Both the position numbers and the translations under genes were made by a program. From contig JAYMTF010000051.1 in the NCBI GenBank assembly GCA_036897485.1, positions 1-63,562 of the forward strand: a stretch of 63,562 nucleotides of DNA, read 5' to 3'. The notes beneath the pieces are model-generated. The model saw nothing but the letters and a program-made list of their open reading frames with translations, was not told the origin of the DNA and did no database searches. Shown piece by piece: positions 27,506 through 41,000 of this stretch (the first letter of the stretch is position 1; each line of letters opens with the position of its first letter). Source of the stretch: Pelargonium nanum. Its lineage: Eukaryota; Streptophyta; Magnoliopsida; Geraniales; Geraniaceae.

Positions 27506-28689
27506 ACTGAGGAAACGGCATAACTGTAATGTAGAATTTAGAACCGGAATTAAGATTTAATTATTTTTGACTTTCCCTTATTAATGTTGTAATAAGTACG
27601 AATTGAGCGATCACTAGATTCTAAAAGGTTCTAAAATCCGTTGTTCTACACCAAACCACAAACTTCCCAGGCTTAAGGAGGTCTTAATACTAAATAGCAG
27701 TCTTAAGGTTCCTTATCATAATAATAAATAAGTTTTCAACTCCAACTCTTATCGTCTTTCTAGTGGCACCTCTTTGTAACAATTATAATTAAGGTGGATT
27801 TGAAATCTCTATATAAATAGACAAGGGGCACCTTCTGTCTTTGGACAAAGAGTAGTAGTCTTTCTTTTGGGTCCCCTTTTTTAATAGCCTATAATTAATA
27901 ACAGAAAAAGCTAAGAATATAAAGAAGAAACTCTAAATAAAAATTACATCTAAGATACAAAGCTATCACTAGCAACTCCTTGAAATAGGGAAGTAAAGAA
28001 GAAGTAAAACTAGAAGCTTTCTAAAAAAGTAGTACTAAGTCACTTATGCTAATATACGAACAGAGCTTTAACTTTCCTTAAAAATTTTTATTAACCCGTA
28101 TTATTCCCCATCTTAGGAAACTCACAAATTATGTACTTTTCAAAGGGCGCTCTTAGAGTTTATAGTTATAACAAGCCCCTATGTTCTTTATTTATTTTGT
28201 TTAATTTCTTTGTAAATTTTATACTCAACAAAGGGAGAGACTAGGCTACTAAAGGCGTTTAACTTCTTTTTTATAAGATATTGGGGTTAAATAAATTAGA
28301 CTAAGGTAGAACACGGGTATGAAGTTTGCCGCTTAGAGGGGTTTACAGTAACATTTAAAAGCTATACCTTTGAGAACTCTATGCTTCTTTTGTGTGCCAA
28401 GGTCCCTTATTAGGGCTCTGAGTAGCAGATAAGTTTTTCAATTAAAGGGTATCCTAAAGAATGAAGGACCGGCCAAAAGAATCCTAAGGAAGCTTACTCT
28501 CTTATATTTTATATTTAAAAGGGGCTCTCTGAATAATCTTTATTTAATACTAAGCTTGAAAAAAAAAAGTTAATTCTGTCTTTAACCCCTACGCTAGCTA
28601 TTCGCGGAAGTAAAGGAGTCTCTTGCTTATTACACTCCATTTATTCATATTGTGTGTCCTTAGTTATTAGTTAATAATATTTAGTGTGT

Positions 28690-28770
28690 TAGTTCGTATG
28701 ACTCGAACCGGGAATCCCTAAATATCTCACGGAGTTGTAACCCGTATTTCCTATCAAAGGGATCCCTATA
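28690..28770 (-). other. possible class II tRNA remnant (intact anticodon-like stem plus CGGTTCGAGTC)
   Basis: On the minus strand ACGGG-TTACAAC-TCCGT (plus 28729-28745) makes a five-pair stem (four Watson-Crick, one G-T) with a 7-nt loop and T in position 33. A 16-nt segment follows and then CCCGG-TTCGAGTC (T-loop at plus 28701-28707). The long spacer would suit a Ser, Leu or Tyr tRNA. The T-stem and D-arm are poor. The loop triplet would be ACA, which suits none of these amino acids, so decay or coincidence is possible. Confidence 0.25.
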
Positions 28771-31700
28771 AAACTAGCATGTTTAAAAATTTTCTACTTC
28801 TCGTACTAGTTTATAGTCTATTCTAAAAAAAGTAGAGCTGGGAGAATGAAAAAGAAGCTCGTATCTATATAATTAATATAGCAGCATTAGGAAGTAACTC
28901 ATGCTTAGATTTTCTATACCAGTATAACCAGGGCTTCTTTTACTAGCATTGAAAAACCAAAATGAAATAGAATAAAAGACTGCGGACTCCCCTTGTTTAT
29001 CTAAAAAAAGAAATTTATTACTAGAGGCGAAAGGATGTGAACCCTCGAAATAGATTAGGCTAAAACTTTGTTTGATGTACTCTTGTTCATATTCCTTAAT
29101 TAGTTGTCGTTACCCTTAGTGAATCGCAATAAGTTTTCTTAGCCTTTACTATAGAATTTAATTTATCAAGCAAAGAAAGCTCCGGAGTTTTACTGTTTTA
29201 CACTCGTAAACTTTTTTTACTTTCCCATTTCAAGCTTCGTTCATATTCCCTTGCTTTGTAGCTCGTAGGTGTATATTTTGACTCATGAACTTTGGAAAAC
29301 TTTATCAAGTATAATCTTAAATACGTAAGCTGAATTTATAATACAAAGAGAGCACCAATATCAAGTAGTTTTTATATCTATATACTTTTCGTTCTCCAAT
29401 TTAATTTTTGGTGGAGGTTACATCAAGTCTTTGCTGGTATAGGTAGTTAGTTAAGTCTAGGTTATTAACTTAACTAGAGTGAGTCTTAAGCAATTTATAG
29501 GAACACTTCTAGCTCAAAGTGCAGCTTCCCCGTATTCGTACATTTACTTTACTGCAATTATCCCGTACTATAATATCAAGGACTCAAATCCTTCCGAGTC
29601 CTTGGAATTGTTTTACACGTATACTACAAAAAGGGCTTTCCGTTAAGGAAAACTAGATAAAACTAATGAGTACAATACATAATAAGAGGACTTTCAGTTA
29701 AAAAAGAAAAAGCTTTATAAACCCCTTAACAAAGCTCCGAAACTTTTACTCTGTGGGGCTTATGGGATTTACTTATGTGTCCTTGCTGCATAAGCTTTTT
29801 AAATAGTCTTAGGATATATTCTATACTCACTACCCTTCATCCTTTATAGTTAAGTTTTTGTACTTAAGAACGGGAGCTTTCTAGTAATTTGGTTTTTGAA
29901 TAAGATAACAGAGTAAAAAAAGTGACATATGCCGAGGATCGATCTAAAAGGTCAAAAAAGATATTAAATATGTTATGATGCTGAATTGATTAAAAGTATG
30001 CTCTTAGATAAAATAAAAAAGAGTTTCTCTAATACTTGTAAGCAATAGTACATGCCGGGGGGTATGAATTAAATGATTTTACACGTTGTTTGGGAAAACT
30101 TAAAATTAAAATCTAAGATATGCTTTGTTTCTCTATATTGAGGTTCCTAGAACTCTATAAAATGTATATTATCTCGGTATACCTAATAACAGTCCTAAGT
30201 ATTCGGTTATTAGTGCTGAGTTCTATCACTAGGAATTCAAAAAGAGTTCCTTATTTATACATGATATATTTCCCCTGAATATATATTAAGGTTAAAAACC
30301 TACCAAACACTTTTTAACTCTTGCTAGCTACTTAAGCTTATCTTACTTTTTTGAAGAGAGGTCGTTGTAGGTTTATAAATAAGTAATAAATCTTGAATGA
30401 GACTAGTATAGAATATAGATGAAATAAGTTCTCATTTGTGGTTTTTGAGTTACAAAAAAAGGGTAAACAAAGAATACCATTGCATCACTCTGTAGTAACA
30501 ATTTCAGACTAATTAAAAAGGTATAAGTTTCTGACTAGTACTTTAAAAATAAAAAAGAAAAGCCCTTTATATGATCAAGATTTCATTAAACTATTTATAA
30601 AATAGAGTAAACTTATGCTGTGTCAACATAGGGAGTTACTCCTGCAGTCTATTAGTAAAGGGATTCCTATACTGAATTAAATATATTCCTATAGGCTTGC
30701 AGTCCCATAGGGCAAATACCTGGAACAGAAAAAATAGTTAAGTGCTTAATTAGATATTCTACAAGATTTATACAGGTACTAAAACTCTTGAACCCTCCCT
30801 TGGGTATATAATTCTGGGTTATCCATCATAGTGAATCAACTATAAAAAATTCCTGTAGGTTTTTTGCTGAGTCTTACAAGAATATCCTATGATTTTATGT
30901 CAGTTTGCTTAGCTAAAATACAAGATTTTAACCTTTAAAAACTTCGGATTTTATTTACTTCATTGTGTTTACCTTTCTTCAATATTGTATTAGTATAAGT
31001 TTTTTAAAACTATAGCATATACAAAGACCTTAGAATATAAGCCCTGTACGACATATGAGTAACTTTACTCGGAGGCTCTCTAAACGAAAAGAGGGGATAC
31101 TTCAAAAGACCCTTGTTCTAGGAATTCTTTGTGTTAGAAGGACCTCGTGTAGCTGCGCTTAACTACCGGAAAATGATGGCTTGCATTTCTAAAACTTTAG
31201 TGGATATAGCTCCCTTTAGTAAAGATTCAAACCCCGGTAATTTCTTATAACCAAAAATCTCCTACAAAAGGGTACTCTTCTAGAAATTCTAAAGTAAGGA
31301 AACTTCAAATATAGATTAGAATGCCTTAAAAATCCAAAAATAACACTGTATTTTGAGAATTAAAAAATAGAAATCGGAAACCTGCAAATACCGGATTAAG
31401 GTCACGGAGCTTCTCTTCAAAGACTCGGTATCAATTGGACAGAGTGAGGATACAGAACACACAGACTAGACGGAATTCTAAGGAATATTTGGGTATTCCA
31501 GACATAAAATACTTAAGAAGAGAAGACGAATTGTATATAAAATGTGAGAATTAACTGTATTAGTTAGGGGGATCCCGCAGTAAAGCAATTTTTTCTTCTT
31601 GGAGTAGTCCAAAATACGTAATCTAAAGAAAGTTCGGGGCATTCCTATTTTAAAATTATCTAGACGGGCTCTATTCAGCATTAAAATAAAGGGGGTACGC

Positions 31701-33070
31701 TTCTAGAAAGCTTTTAAGGACGTTTCCTTCTTAACAGATAGGGATTATAGTTCAAATTCAAAAATAAGTGTTTTAAAGACTCAGTATAGTAAAAATTGAA
31801 ATTACTTTTAGTTTATGAAATCCTAGGGGTATAACAATATAATCTATAAATAAACAAACTTTGATAAGGAAAATGCTTTTATTAGTATATAACTATTTTT
31901 ACTCCCCTACGCTGCGTTCACTCTATATAGTGTTAAAAGGGATTCCCCTACTGAGTGCCCTCAGATGAAAAATTCCTATTAATTTAGTACCGAAATAACA
32001 TACCAAAGCAAGCAAAGGTAAGGATTTTATAAGTCGTGAGTGCCCTGTTACCCCCATCTTTATTATCGGCCGGTTGGCAAAGTAACTCTGTATGAGTTAA
32101 GGGCTTCTTGTTGAGTTGAATTCCAAAAATTATGGAGGTTAGAAAATCCTATTCTACATTTAATTATTTACAGTTTCAGGTCGCGTAATCAGGATATCTA
32201 GAGAAAAAAAATCTATAAAAATATGTGTGCTACTGAGTAGAGTCTGAGGAAACTTGAGTACAAGAACTCGGTGTGTAGTCAAAACACGCAAGCAATACCC
32301 TAGATTTTCGTGTTATACGTTATATTCCCTATCTAACGGCAGATTCATATAGCGCATATTTCTAATTCTGGGAAGGGTAAATCATCCCAGGGTTTTCAAT
32401 TTTAGTTTATTTAGTAAACAAGTTCTATATAGGGACAGCTGTGAGGCGTCAGTGTTATAAAGGTTTTTGGCAGTGCTTTACTATTCTTATTTTATTTCAA
32501 AAAACGGCCGAAAGTTCAAATCGTAATATCCCGTATCAAAGTGCAATTCAGGATCTCAAGGAAATAGTACCACTTATATTATACAAAAAACAAAGGAAAC
32601 GGTCAAGAGATAAAAAAAAGTTATTCACCCTATATGAGTTATTAGTAAGCCAAGAGATTCGATACTAAAGCCCTTCAAATTAAATATGACTAAGTCTATC
32701 TACCTAATCTCCGGTTCTTCTGGAATTAAAAATAAGTTAATAGAGGAACTTTTTTAAACCATTGCATTGATTAAAGTCTCTTCCTATGCTAAGAAAAATC
32801 TTAATTGTATCTTTTCCTCTCAAATAATTCAAAACTGAGCTTCTTTGTAATTTTAAACCTTGGAGTTTTAGAATCCATAAAGAGATCTTTTCGTTTTTTG
32901 ACTTAGTAGAAAGTACTACTCTTAAATTAAGGGAGTTAGATCCTTAAAGTTGCGTTTTAATACTCTTGGGAGGCCTTAAAAAAGAACGGACTCTATATAC
33001 TTAATAGTACTTAAGACCTATTAGTTTAAAAATTAAAGTTATGCGCTGAGTTTTGTAATGTGAAATCGAA

Positions 33071-33081
33071 GGTTCAAATCC
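33071..33081 (+). other. isolated T-arm motif GGTTCAAATCC
   Basis: Exact fit to the tRNA T-arm pattern GGTTCRANYCC, preceded by TTTTGTAATG, which resembles a trnT anticodon segment one base out of register. No D-loop GG stands at the canonical distance. Two weaker T-arm-like sites follow in the next 750 nt (AGTTCAAGTCCC at 33744-33755 and GGTTCTAATCCC at 33810-33821). Confidence 0.22.
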
Positions 33082-36000
33082 GGTGACTGCTTTAAATTTA
33101 CACACCTTCCTCTTTTGAAAACTAAACCCATTGGTAAGGGCATAACAGTAATAAAATAGATTACGGATCGCTAACTTAGTTTTAAATTCCTTGTTATCCT
33201 AAGCTAAAGTTTTCCAAAACACATCTTTATTATTTTATTCTCTGTATTTACCTAACTTCGAAAATTTATATAATAAAGGGGTAAGAGGACTTTAACTCCA
33301 CGCACTTCTCCGCCATGGCGCTTCTCTTAAACTGGCATTAAAACTAAGAAACCCGGCTTCTAGTATTATTCTCTTCACCTCAGAGTCTTGTAAGTCAGTA
33401 CTATAATAATTTGCACTACTCGGAACTTTTTCCTTGTTCACTTCTCTTATATATACCTATGCTTTTTTATTTACTGTCTCCTAGATACTCTAAAACAATC
33501 ATAACGGCAAACCATTTTCATTGATTTCATTCCCATGATTCCTATCCTAGAGGTTTTTATAAAAGCTCCTACTTGTTAAGGAAATTCTTAACAATTTTTC
33601 TTATATTGTGGAGTAAGCCTTTATACTTAGTATTACTTATGCGCTACTAGAGTACGAAAAAGGGAACTCCTGGCTGGTTTTACTTAGTTATAAAAATTCC
33701 ATCTATCCTGAGAGGCTTAAAAACCTTCTAAAAAAAATGCATGAGTTCAAGTCCCATACTATGTAAGAGAGACTTTCTAAGCGATCTCTTAAGGCTGCAG
33801 TAAGACAAAGGTTCTAATCCCACACGCTATATAAATATAAGACTAATATGCAATTCAAATGAAACTTATTAAGTAACTAACTAATAAAACAATAGGTAAT
33901 AAAGATTCTCAGAAAACCCCCGAAAACTCTTTTTTATTTAAACTAACGCTAATTTATAGTACTTCTAAGACTAAAAAATCTCTATATCTCTTAACTTTAA
34001 AAATGTACTTTGAAAACTAGTTTTCAACTTGGGCGCTAACTTAAAAAAACCTAGGCTGGCTTTAGTCCTATAGGAAAATCCTATAAAGGCACTAAAAATA
34101 TTAGATGAAGATCCTGCTGTACCTACAAAACGAAGCTTTAACTACTCTCTCTGAAACCTGTTTTGAAACCTCCTTGTGTACGATAAAAGTAAACCAAAAA
34201 GGTGGCCCTATGGGTTTCCCCAAAAGTATCTAGTAAATCTCTTCCTATACATAAATACTCTGGACTTGTGAACAGGGCCTTTGGACTACAAAAAAACTTT
34301 ATCCCGATTTTGTTTGCAGTCCATCAGAGTTATAAATTAGCTTTCGTGGCCTACCTTTTATTTATATAAATTCTTTTTCCCTTTAATTTAGTGGCACCTT
34401 TTTCCTTCTTTGAAACCGGGTGTTTTCTCTTCCCCAATGTTCAAAGAAAGTCCTAATAATCCTAAATCGAATACCTTAAAATTACCTGTTTGAATCGGAT
34501 TACGATAAAGAAATCCTAGGTTACGAGAACTTATAAGGAGTGAATTTGAATCTTTTTATCAACAAGGCATCCTCTTGCAGTTTTTAGATTTAGAAATTCC
34601 GGAACCTCGTTTCTTAATACTCCATAAATTTAGGTTCTTGGTAAGGGTATCCTATAATTTATTATCGCGGCTTCCATTGTTAGGACTTTATTCCCGGCGT
34701 ATTCTCTTAATTCCTTTGGCTAGGTCTTAGGGGCTCCTATAGATGCGGTACTATCGTACTCTAGTGATATCCTTTATATGTCCCTATATTATATTTGCCA
34801 AGGTATTATCTCAGTAAAGGGTTTCTAACTGATTATATAATATACACAAGATAGGAAGTGGAGTCCTAGTGAAGATAAAAGTATTTCCCCAAATTAATTT
34901 TTGTTACCTTTTTGGGTGTTGCTTAATAAGAGCTTCCTTTAGAGGAGGAATTCCAAGTATTGTAATTTTACTCCGAGGAGGCTATCGTATAGAGGGACTT
35001 GTAACATTGTATAATTATATTTAGAACAAGAAGGAACCCTTGTATATTTTCTTTTGCGGGATACCTATTAAGAAGTATATTATCTATTAATTTCAGGAAT
35101 TGCTTGTGAAAGGACAGGCTTGAGAAACAGTAAGACCTTAATAAAAGAAAATAAGGATGAAATACTTCAATAGTTCCTTTGATAAAAAAATATTCCAAAA
35201 CTGAGTGCAGTATCTCTAAAGCGGGTGGATTTTTTTTAAGGTTCCCATATCATTAAAAAAGAATTTTAAGAGCTAGCTAGTAATAAGTTTTGAGTCGATG
35301 TATTAAATAAGATAATATGGAAAGTATTAGCCGAAGACCTCTTAATTTTGTATCTCTAATAATGAATTCTGAGTGACTATAAAGTACTCGAAAAGGGTTT
35401 TTTATGTAATCTTTCTTTACTCGAGTGCTTTTTTTATTGCTTTACACAACACAATATACGAGTTTAGCTGCCTTAATGGTGTCATCTCTTGACCAGTATA
35501 GAATAGCGACTCCTAATCCTTAGTATAATTCAATTCAGGAATTAGTACTAGAGGGAGGCTCTCCTTAATACAAATAATGAGTTCTATTAAAGATATCTAA
35601 TAAGACCTACCGATCCTTTTTTCAGTGTGTCCTTCTAAATAAAATCACGACAAAAACTGCTTTGAATTGGTATCTTTCCTTGTATTTTATCCAAAATTGT
35701 TCGGGAATATTATAACGATTCTAACCAATCTGCAAAAAGCTTTAAAGTTTATAAAAGAGGGTTTAATAACTGGATAAGATAATACAAATTGAGAAGCTTT
35801 TTCCTGACCGGGGAGTACTATATTATGTTACCCCCTTTTCTCTTGTTGAAAGTACAATGTTCTATTGTTTTTATCGACGGAATACATAAATATATGCTAA
35901 AACAAAAGTTTTAGTCTAAAATGTATAAAACTTAAAGGGTCTCTAACTGTGATTTAAGTCTGTATATTTTGTTTTTTTCTTTTAGGGAATCTAGTTTTAT

Positions 36001-37195
36001 ATAAGTGCCCGCTTTCTACTCTACTTACAAATTAACAAGAGTTACAAGTAATAATGCTACCGGCGCTTTAGTCAGGAAACTCCTAAATTTATTTAATGTA
36101 AACCCTTGCGAACATGTTAGCAAACAAAACCTATGGAAAAATACTTATAGTCCCAACAGATATTGTGAATTCGAAGTATATAGTATAAAAAAAGCCTCTT
36201 TTAAAAACTTTAAAATGCTTCTTATTACAAAATATAAAAGGAGATCCGGAGAGTTAGAATAGTTGGCAGAGGCTTCTTTTCATGCGCTATAACGTGGTGT
36301 TTAGTTTAAAAAGTATCCGCCTTTTTTACTCTAGATTTATTATCTTCTTTTCTCAAGAAGCGGGAACTTGCAATGGTTGCTTTATGGTCCCTGCGTCATC
36401 AATTTCAGATTTAGTAGGTATAATAACATTTACTTAGTCCCCTTTTTATAAGAAACTCGATAAATTATAAATCCTTTAACAAGTATTGAATTTGTAGAAA
36501 TGAAGTAAACTGAGCTAAGAAAACTTAAGTTCTACCGGAATATGTGTTAGAACATAACAGTTCAGAGGTCCCCTTTGGGGAATTAATGCGATTCTCCGAT
36601 GTATCAAAGAGAAAGAATTCTAGATAAAAAAGCTATGTGGTGGAGGTAAGCAGCGAGGCAACGGGTAGTCCGTAACACTTTTTTAATGAAAAAGCATTTA
36701 GTTCCTAAAAAAGATACCTAGCATGAAATGGGTTACCTTGTAGATATGAGTTATTTATACGAAAAAGCAGCCGGGGTGTTTAGGAATTCCTAGAAACGAG
36801 AAAACAGAGTCCCTCATAAGATAAAGTCGTAGTAAACAGGGAAAAGGCCTGTCCAAAGTAATACTAAGTCCCAAATAAATCCATCTTTAGTAGAGGCTAA
36901 ACTATAGCTATATAATAGTTAATAGTAAAATCCTGTTTGGCAGAACCTAATGCGACTAGCTTTGAAAAGAAAAGGCACCCACTCTTTTGTCTAAGACCCG
37001 GAATAAAGTAGGGGATTGTCTAAATGTAAAATACTAAAATAGGAGACGAATCCTTGCTAAAACTGTAAACTAACAAGTCAAAGTCTATCAGTTCCTCGAG
37101 AGTTAACCCTCAAAACTTACAAGGATTTTAAAGAACTGTGTTAAAGTCTCTCTATATTTCTGCGAGTTTCAAGGACCTATATCTCTCTTTCCCTC

Positions 37196-37210
37196 TGGGA
37201 TAGCTCAGCT
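37196..37210 (+). other. tRNA 5'-end-like fragment (TGGGATAGCTCAGCT)
   Basis: Fifteen bases resemble the acceptor/D-arm start of a plastid-type tRNA such as trnF (GGGATAGCTCAGTT). The sequence then becomes AT-rich with no D-loop GG, anticodon arm or T-arm. A fragment or chance match. Confidence 0.2.
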
Positions 37211-37972
37211 CGTAATATAAAATTAAGTTTTTACTCCCATAGCACTCCCTTTATAGAACGGGGTAGTAACTATATTCCATACCTACCTTCTACTCAGTAT
37301 TGAATTGGGTTTTTAACGGATCTAGAATATACGGTATAGATTCCTGGCAGATAAAATTCTTATTTATATGACTAAAGGACGTATTAACCTTTAAATTAAT
37401 TTAAAGAGGAGAGTTCTGTCAATTAAAGCATCCAAATAAAAACTTTAGTCATTGCTTTAGAAGGCCTCATTAAAGACAGCAAAAGCTGTAATTTTTATCC
37501 CGTACATCCCTCTTATGATATTAACTTTGAAGGGGACCTTAGAAAATCTATAAATGAAATTAAGCTACTTTATATTAATATCTATATTTTTAATAAATCT
37601 TTCTTTTAATTTAAGGAGTAATATGGCCCTTGGTTGACTAAGTAGTCAGGAACTCCTTGAACTTAGATTAAAATTAGGGAACACTCTCATAGAATAAAAT
37701 TCAAACAGGCGTAATGACAAGGTTATACTTGATTGAAGCTAGTTAATGAGACGGCAACCTATATATATATCCTATACGTCAGCTTATATTCTTCTTCTAG
37801 GAACTACTCCTATCAAGAGAAAGACCACCCCAAAAATACGCTATTTTCAACTTACGCCTCACTTTCACTAAAACACGAATTTCAAGAAAGTTTCTTGACT
37901 AACACTTTTTATGTTTTTGATTTGGAATACAGAAAATGATTCATCTCAGAAATTTCATAATTAAATGTAAAT

Positions 37973-38044
37973 TCATTGGTTTACGCTTCGAACCTTTGAC
38001 TTTACACTTTTCAAGCTGAAGTTTTACCAAGTAAATATAAAACG
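37973..38044 (-). other. tRNA-like remnant (TTGGTAAAA plus AAAGGTTCGAAG)
   Basis: Minus-strand ACTTGGTAA (D-loop) and GGTTCGAAG (T-loop) stand at the canonical 30-nt interval. U8-A9 (TA) fall at the right place. Both loops share wording with the remnants at 43.6 and 44.7 kb. Stems are mostly lost, so no amino acid identity can be given. Confidence 0.33.
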
Positions 38045-41000
38045 CAAATATATTAATGCATGTAAGAAGAAAATAAGAACAAAAAAAAGATGCTTTCTAT
38101 TTAAGTGATTGTGATAATAATGATAAATTAAGCGGAGTCACCTTTATAATTTTAATAAGTGTCCGCCTTTCCTCAGAGAATAGTAAACTTGGGTATTATT
38201 AATTAAGTACTTTTTATGGCAAATCCGTTACTTCGTTACTTTAAGAGTCTTCCTTTAAAAGGTTTTAAAAATACTAATAAGAAAGGAATCAATCTCAGCT
38301 TTCTTATAAATATTGGTATTTCCTTGACTTTATTGGAAACCCATAAGCAAAATTCTAATTAAGTATACAAAAGCTCTTTTAAAAGTTAGAATGATCTTAC
38401 TTATTTTCCTTAAATTTACTATATTTGTTATTCTTTATCATTCTACGAAAAACACAGAAGTTATTCCTGTTTGTAGGTTCCCCATATATATATTTTAAAA
38501 GAATCCTATTTACGATTCTAAAGGGAGAAGCTAAACCTCGACCGTTCCTTACTTAGCAAAAACTACTTCCCTTACTTATCTCTAAAATTACTGTATTTAC
38601 TATAATGAAGATTTACTTATTAAAGACGTATAAAAGAATTTCTATACTTATTTTTACCCCTTACTTCCTCCGTTTACTCGAACACCTATTAGTTAAGATA
38701 AACTCAAACTGGAGGTAAGTGCTTATAAGGGGCCCCTGAAAGTACTAAGCTAACACAAATTTATATGTATATTTTTAACACTCTCGTTTTTGATGAGATA
38801 TTCTACGTTTCTTATAATAAGCACTCTCTTTTTCTAGTAAGTTATTTTTAATAAAGGAAAAAATCAATAAAGGAATCCCTCTTTGACTTTGAAGGAAAAC
38901 TACTTTAACTAGAAGTAATAAGGAATTACTCTCCTTAATCTAACCTGGTTTTAAATGTCCATTTTACAGGCAGGGATTTAGATCCTCTTTTTATTGTCAA
39001 GTACCCGGTGAGTTTGTATATTCGAAAGCATTCTATGGGTTTGTTAACTTGGTAGATAAATAAGTATTTTCGCGAATATTTTTTTAGTTAGTGTAGGTCT
39101 TCTAGGAAATGTATAAAAAGGGAGTCTTCTAATCCCAGTATTCCTGGATAAATCTGAAGGAGTAACCTCGTAATAAGGTCCTAATAATCTCGCAAGTAGC
39201 CCCAGAGCCCTTCTGGGGAGAACATCAACTAAAAAGCTGTATATTTTACTAACTTAAGTCTTAAAAGTACAAGATATCTTAAAATAAATAGAAGAGTTCC
39301 TTTAATCAAACACCCTTGAAATAAAGAGTATAAAGTCCGATACTTGTTTAAAGTAGTTTCGATTTCCTTTACTTCGATCGGATTACTTTTCTGTATATTA
39401 GAAGTTCGGGTGTAATATTATATTAATTACAGGAAATTAACTTACTTTGAAAGAGCTCCTAAGTGTCTGGAAAGGATAGCTAAGTTCATTAATTAAATGT
39501 TTCGTACTAAAAAAGGGGACCCATATAAAGCTAATTAGATACCCTTTATTCTATATTCTCAATACTTTGAAAAGAAACCCAAATAGGAACGACAGAGCGT
39601 AGCAACTCATTACTGAGGCGGGAGCCCCTAATTAAGACCAAGAATCCGTTTAGTGTATTCTAAATACTGTCTTTTTTCTACGGAAAGACTACAAAAAGAT
39701 ATAAAGAAGCGGTAAAGTCTTACAATTCGATAAAGAGCAAAGAATTAAAAACCGAGTAAGACTGTCCCCTTTTATAACGTTTTTTCCTTAACACTTTCAC
39801 TTTGTGTTATCCCACTATTTTCAAAAGGAATTCTTTTTCACGGGGTGCAGAATAAATAATAGTTTAATATACTGCTTTGAAAGAGTAACAGTGTAAGTGT
39901 TTTCCTATTTCTATAAAACAAGGCTTCCCTTTTTCTTAAATAAAATATTTTAACATTAGCATCAGATATTTTACTTGCTTCAAAAATGCCCTATAAAAGA
40001 CAATTAGAAGCTATCAATACTACATGAGTGAAGCTGTACAAGTCCAAATTAGAACCTTACTTCACGTAGAACTTTTTCATAAGTAATCTTAACAAGGTTT
40101 CTCCTAGATCTTTATAGTGGTTCTGTACAGAAAGGAGCCTACTTCATAGTTAAAAGTCCTTTTAATTATACTCGTAGGACATATCTCGTGCTGCTAGGGT
40201 TTAGTCCTTATCCTTATTTTGCGTTTTAGAATAGAGAATAGAGTTTATCTCAAATGGGAATTTCTAAACTAGATTCAACCAACTCCTTTTTTCAAGCTAA
40301 ATGAGGGGTTGTTTTTAGAACCTATTAAAGTTACTGAGTGGGATAGAATTACTGTTGGGTATTTGTAAAAATCTTTGTAGTAAAATAATAAATAGGAATC
40401 CTTTTGGATACGCTAAAAAGTCTTAGCAGTCCTATAACTATAAGTTGAGAAATTATATATAGTAGGCAATCCAAATTAAGGAATAAAAATCTTGTATTTA
40501 TTACTTGCAGAAGGAACTAAGAAGTATAGCCGCTTATCCATAAGATAAGGCATTCTAGAAGCAGTCATTAAGGAACGCGCGCTCTTAGAAGATACCAATT
40601 AAGAGCACGAGGTACAACTTTTATGCGAGGAGGGGCGCGTATTCAGTTCAAAAGCCCCCTTAGCAGGCGGTTCCTGGTTAAATAAACAAATTAGGAAGCT
40701 CTTGGAACACTTGTGCGCGCTTATGCCTTTACCTTATAAGTGTAAGAGAGCTCCATATAAAAATTATCTTTGACATTGGAGACGGAAGACAGAGATTAGA
40801 GGAGAAAAGTACCCTCTTATATTATTGCGAGGGTTTTATAGGATAATCGAAGGCTAAAGATTTAGTTGGTAAGTTGTCCTAATAATCCCAGATAAATATA
40901 AGACTTACCTAGTTTCGAATCATGTCTATATAAATGCGGGATCTATTGAAGAATAGGGCGGAGGCTTAGCTTAGTCGCAAAAGAGTAACAAAAAAAAGGT

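Larger units (their letters stand above)
19548..28689. other. no gene seen
   Basis: About 9 kb with no frame over 68 codons. It contains the isolated T-arm at 23142, a T-arm-like GGGTTCAAGTCG at 22956-22967, the hairpin at 24538, an AT palindrome GGATATATATATATCC at 25425-25440 and small tandem slips. No coding, rRNA or intron sequence recognised. Confidence 0.5.
28771..37972. other. no gene seen
   Basis: About 9.2 kb. The longest frames are 85 codons (36005-36262, GTG start), 76 codons (34968-35198, minus) and 75 codons (32441-32668); none has a recognisable domain. T-arm-like sites cluster at 33.07-33.82 kb. An 18-bp palindrome, TTGAAAACTAGTTTTCAA, lies at 34010-34027, and a small CCCC/GGGG dyad at about 36570. 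Confidence 0.5.

Noticed and set aside
34010-34027. 18-bp palindrome TTGAAAACTAGTTTTCAA
   Set aside because: Close to one is expected by chance; no neighbouring gene gives it meaning.
36005-36262. 85-codon frame with a GTG start
   Set aside because: GTG starts are not usual in plant mitochondria without support, and the product resembles nothing known.
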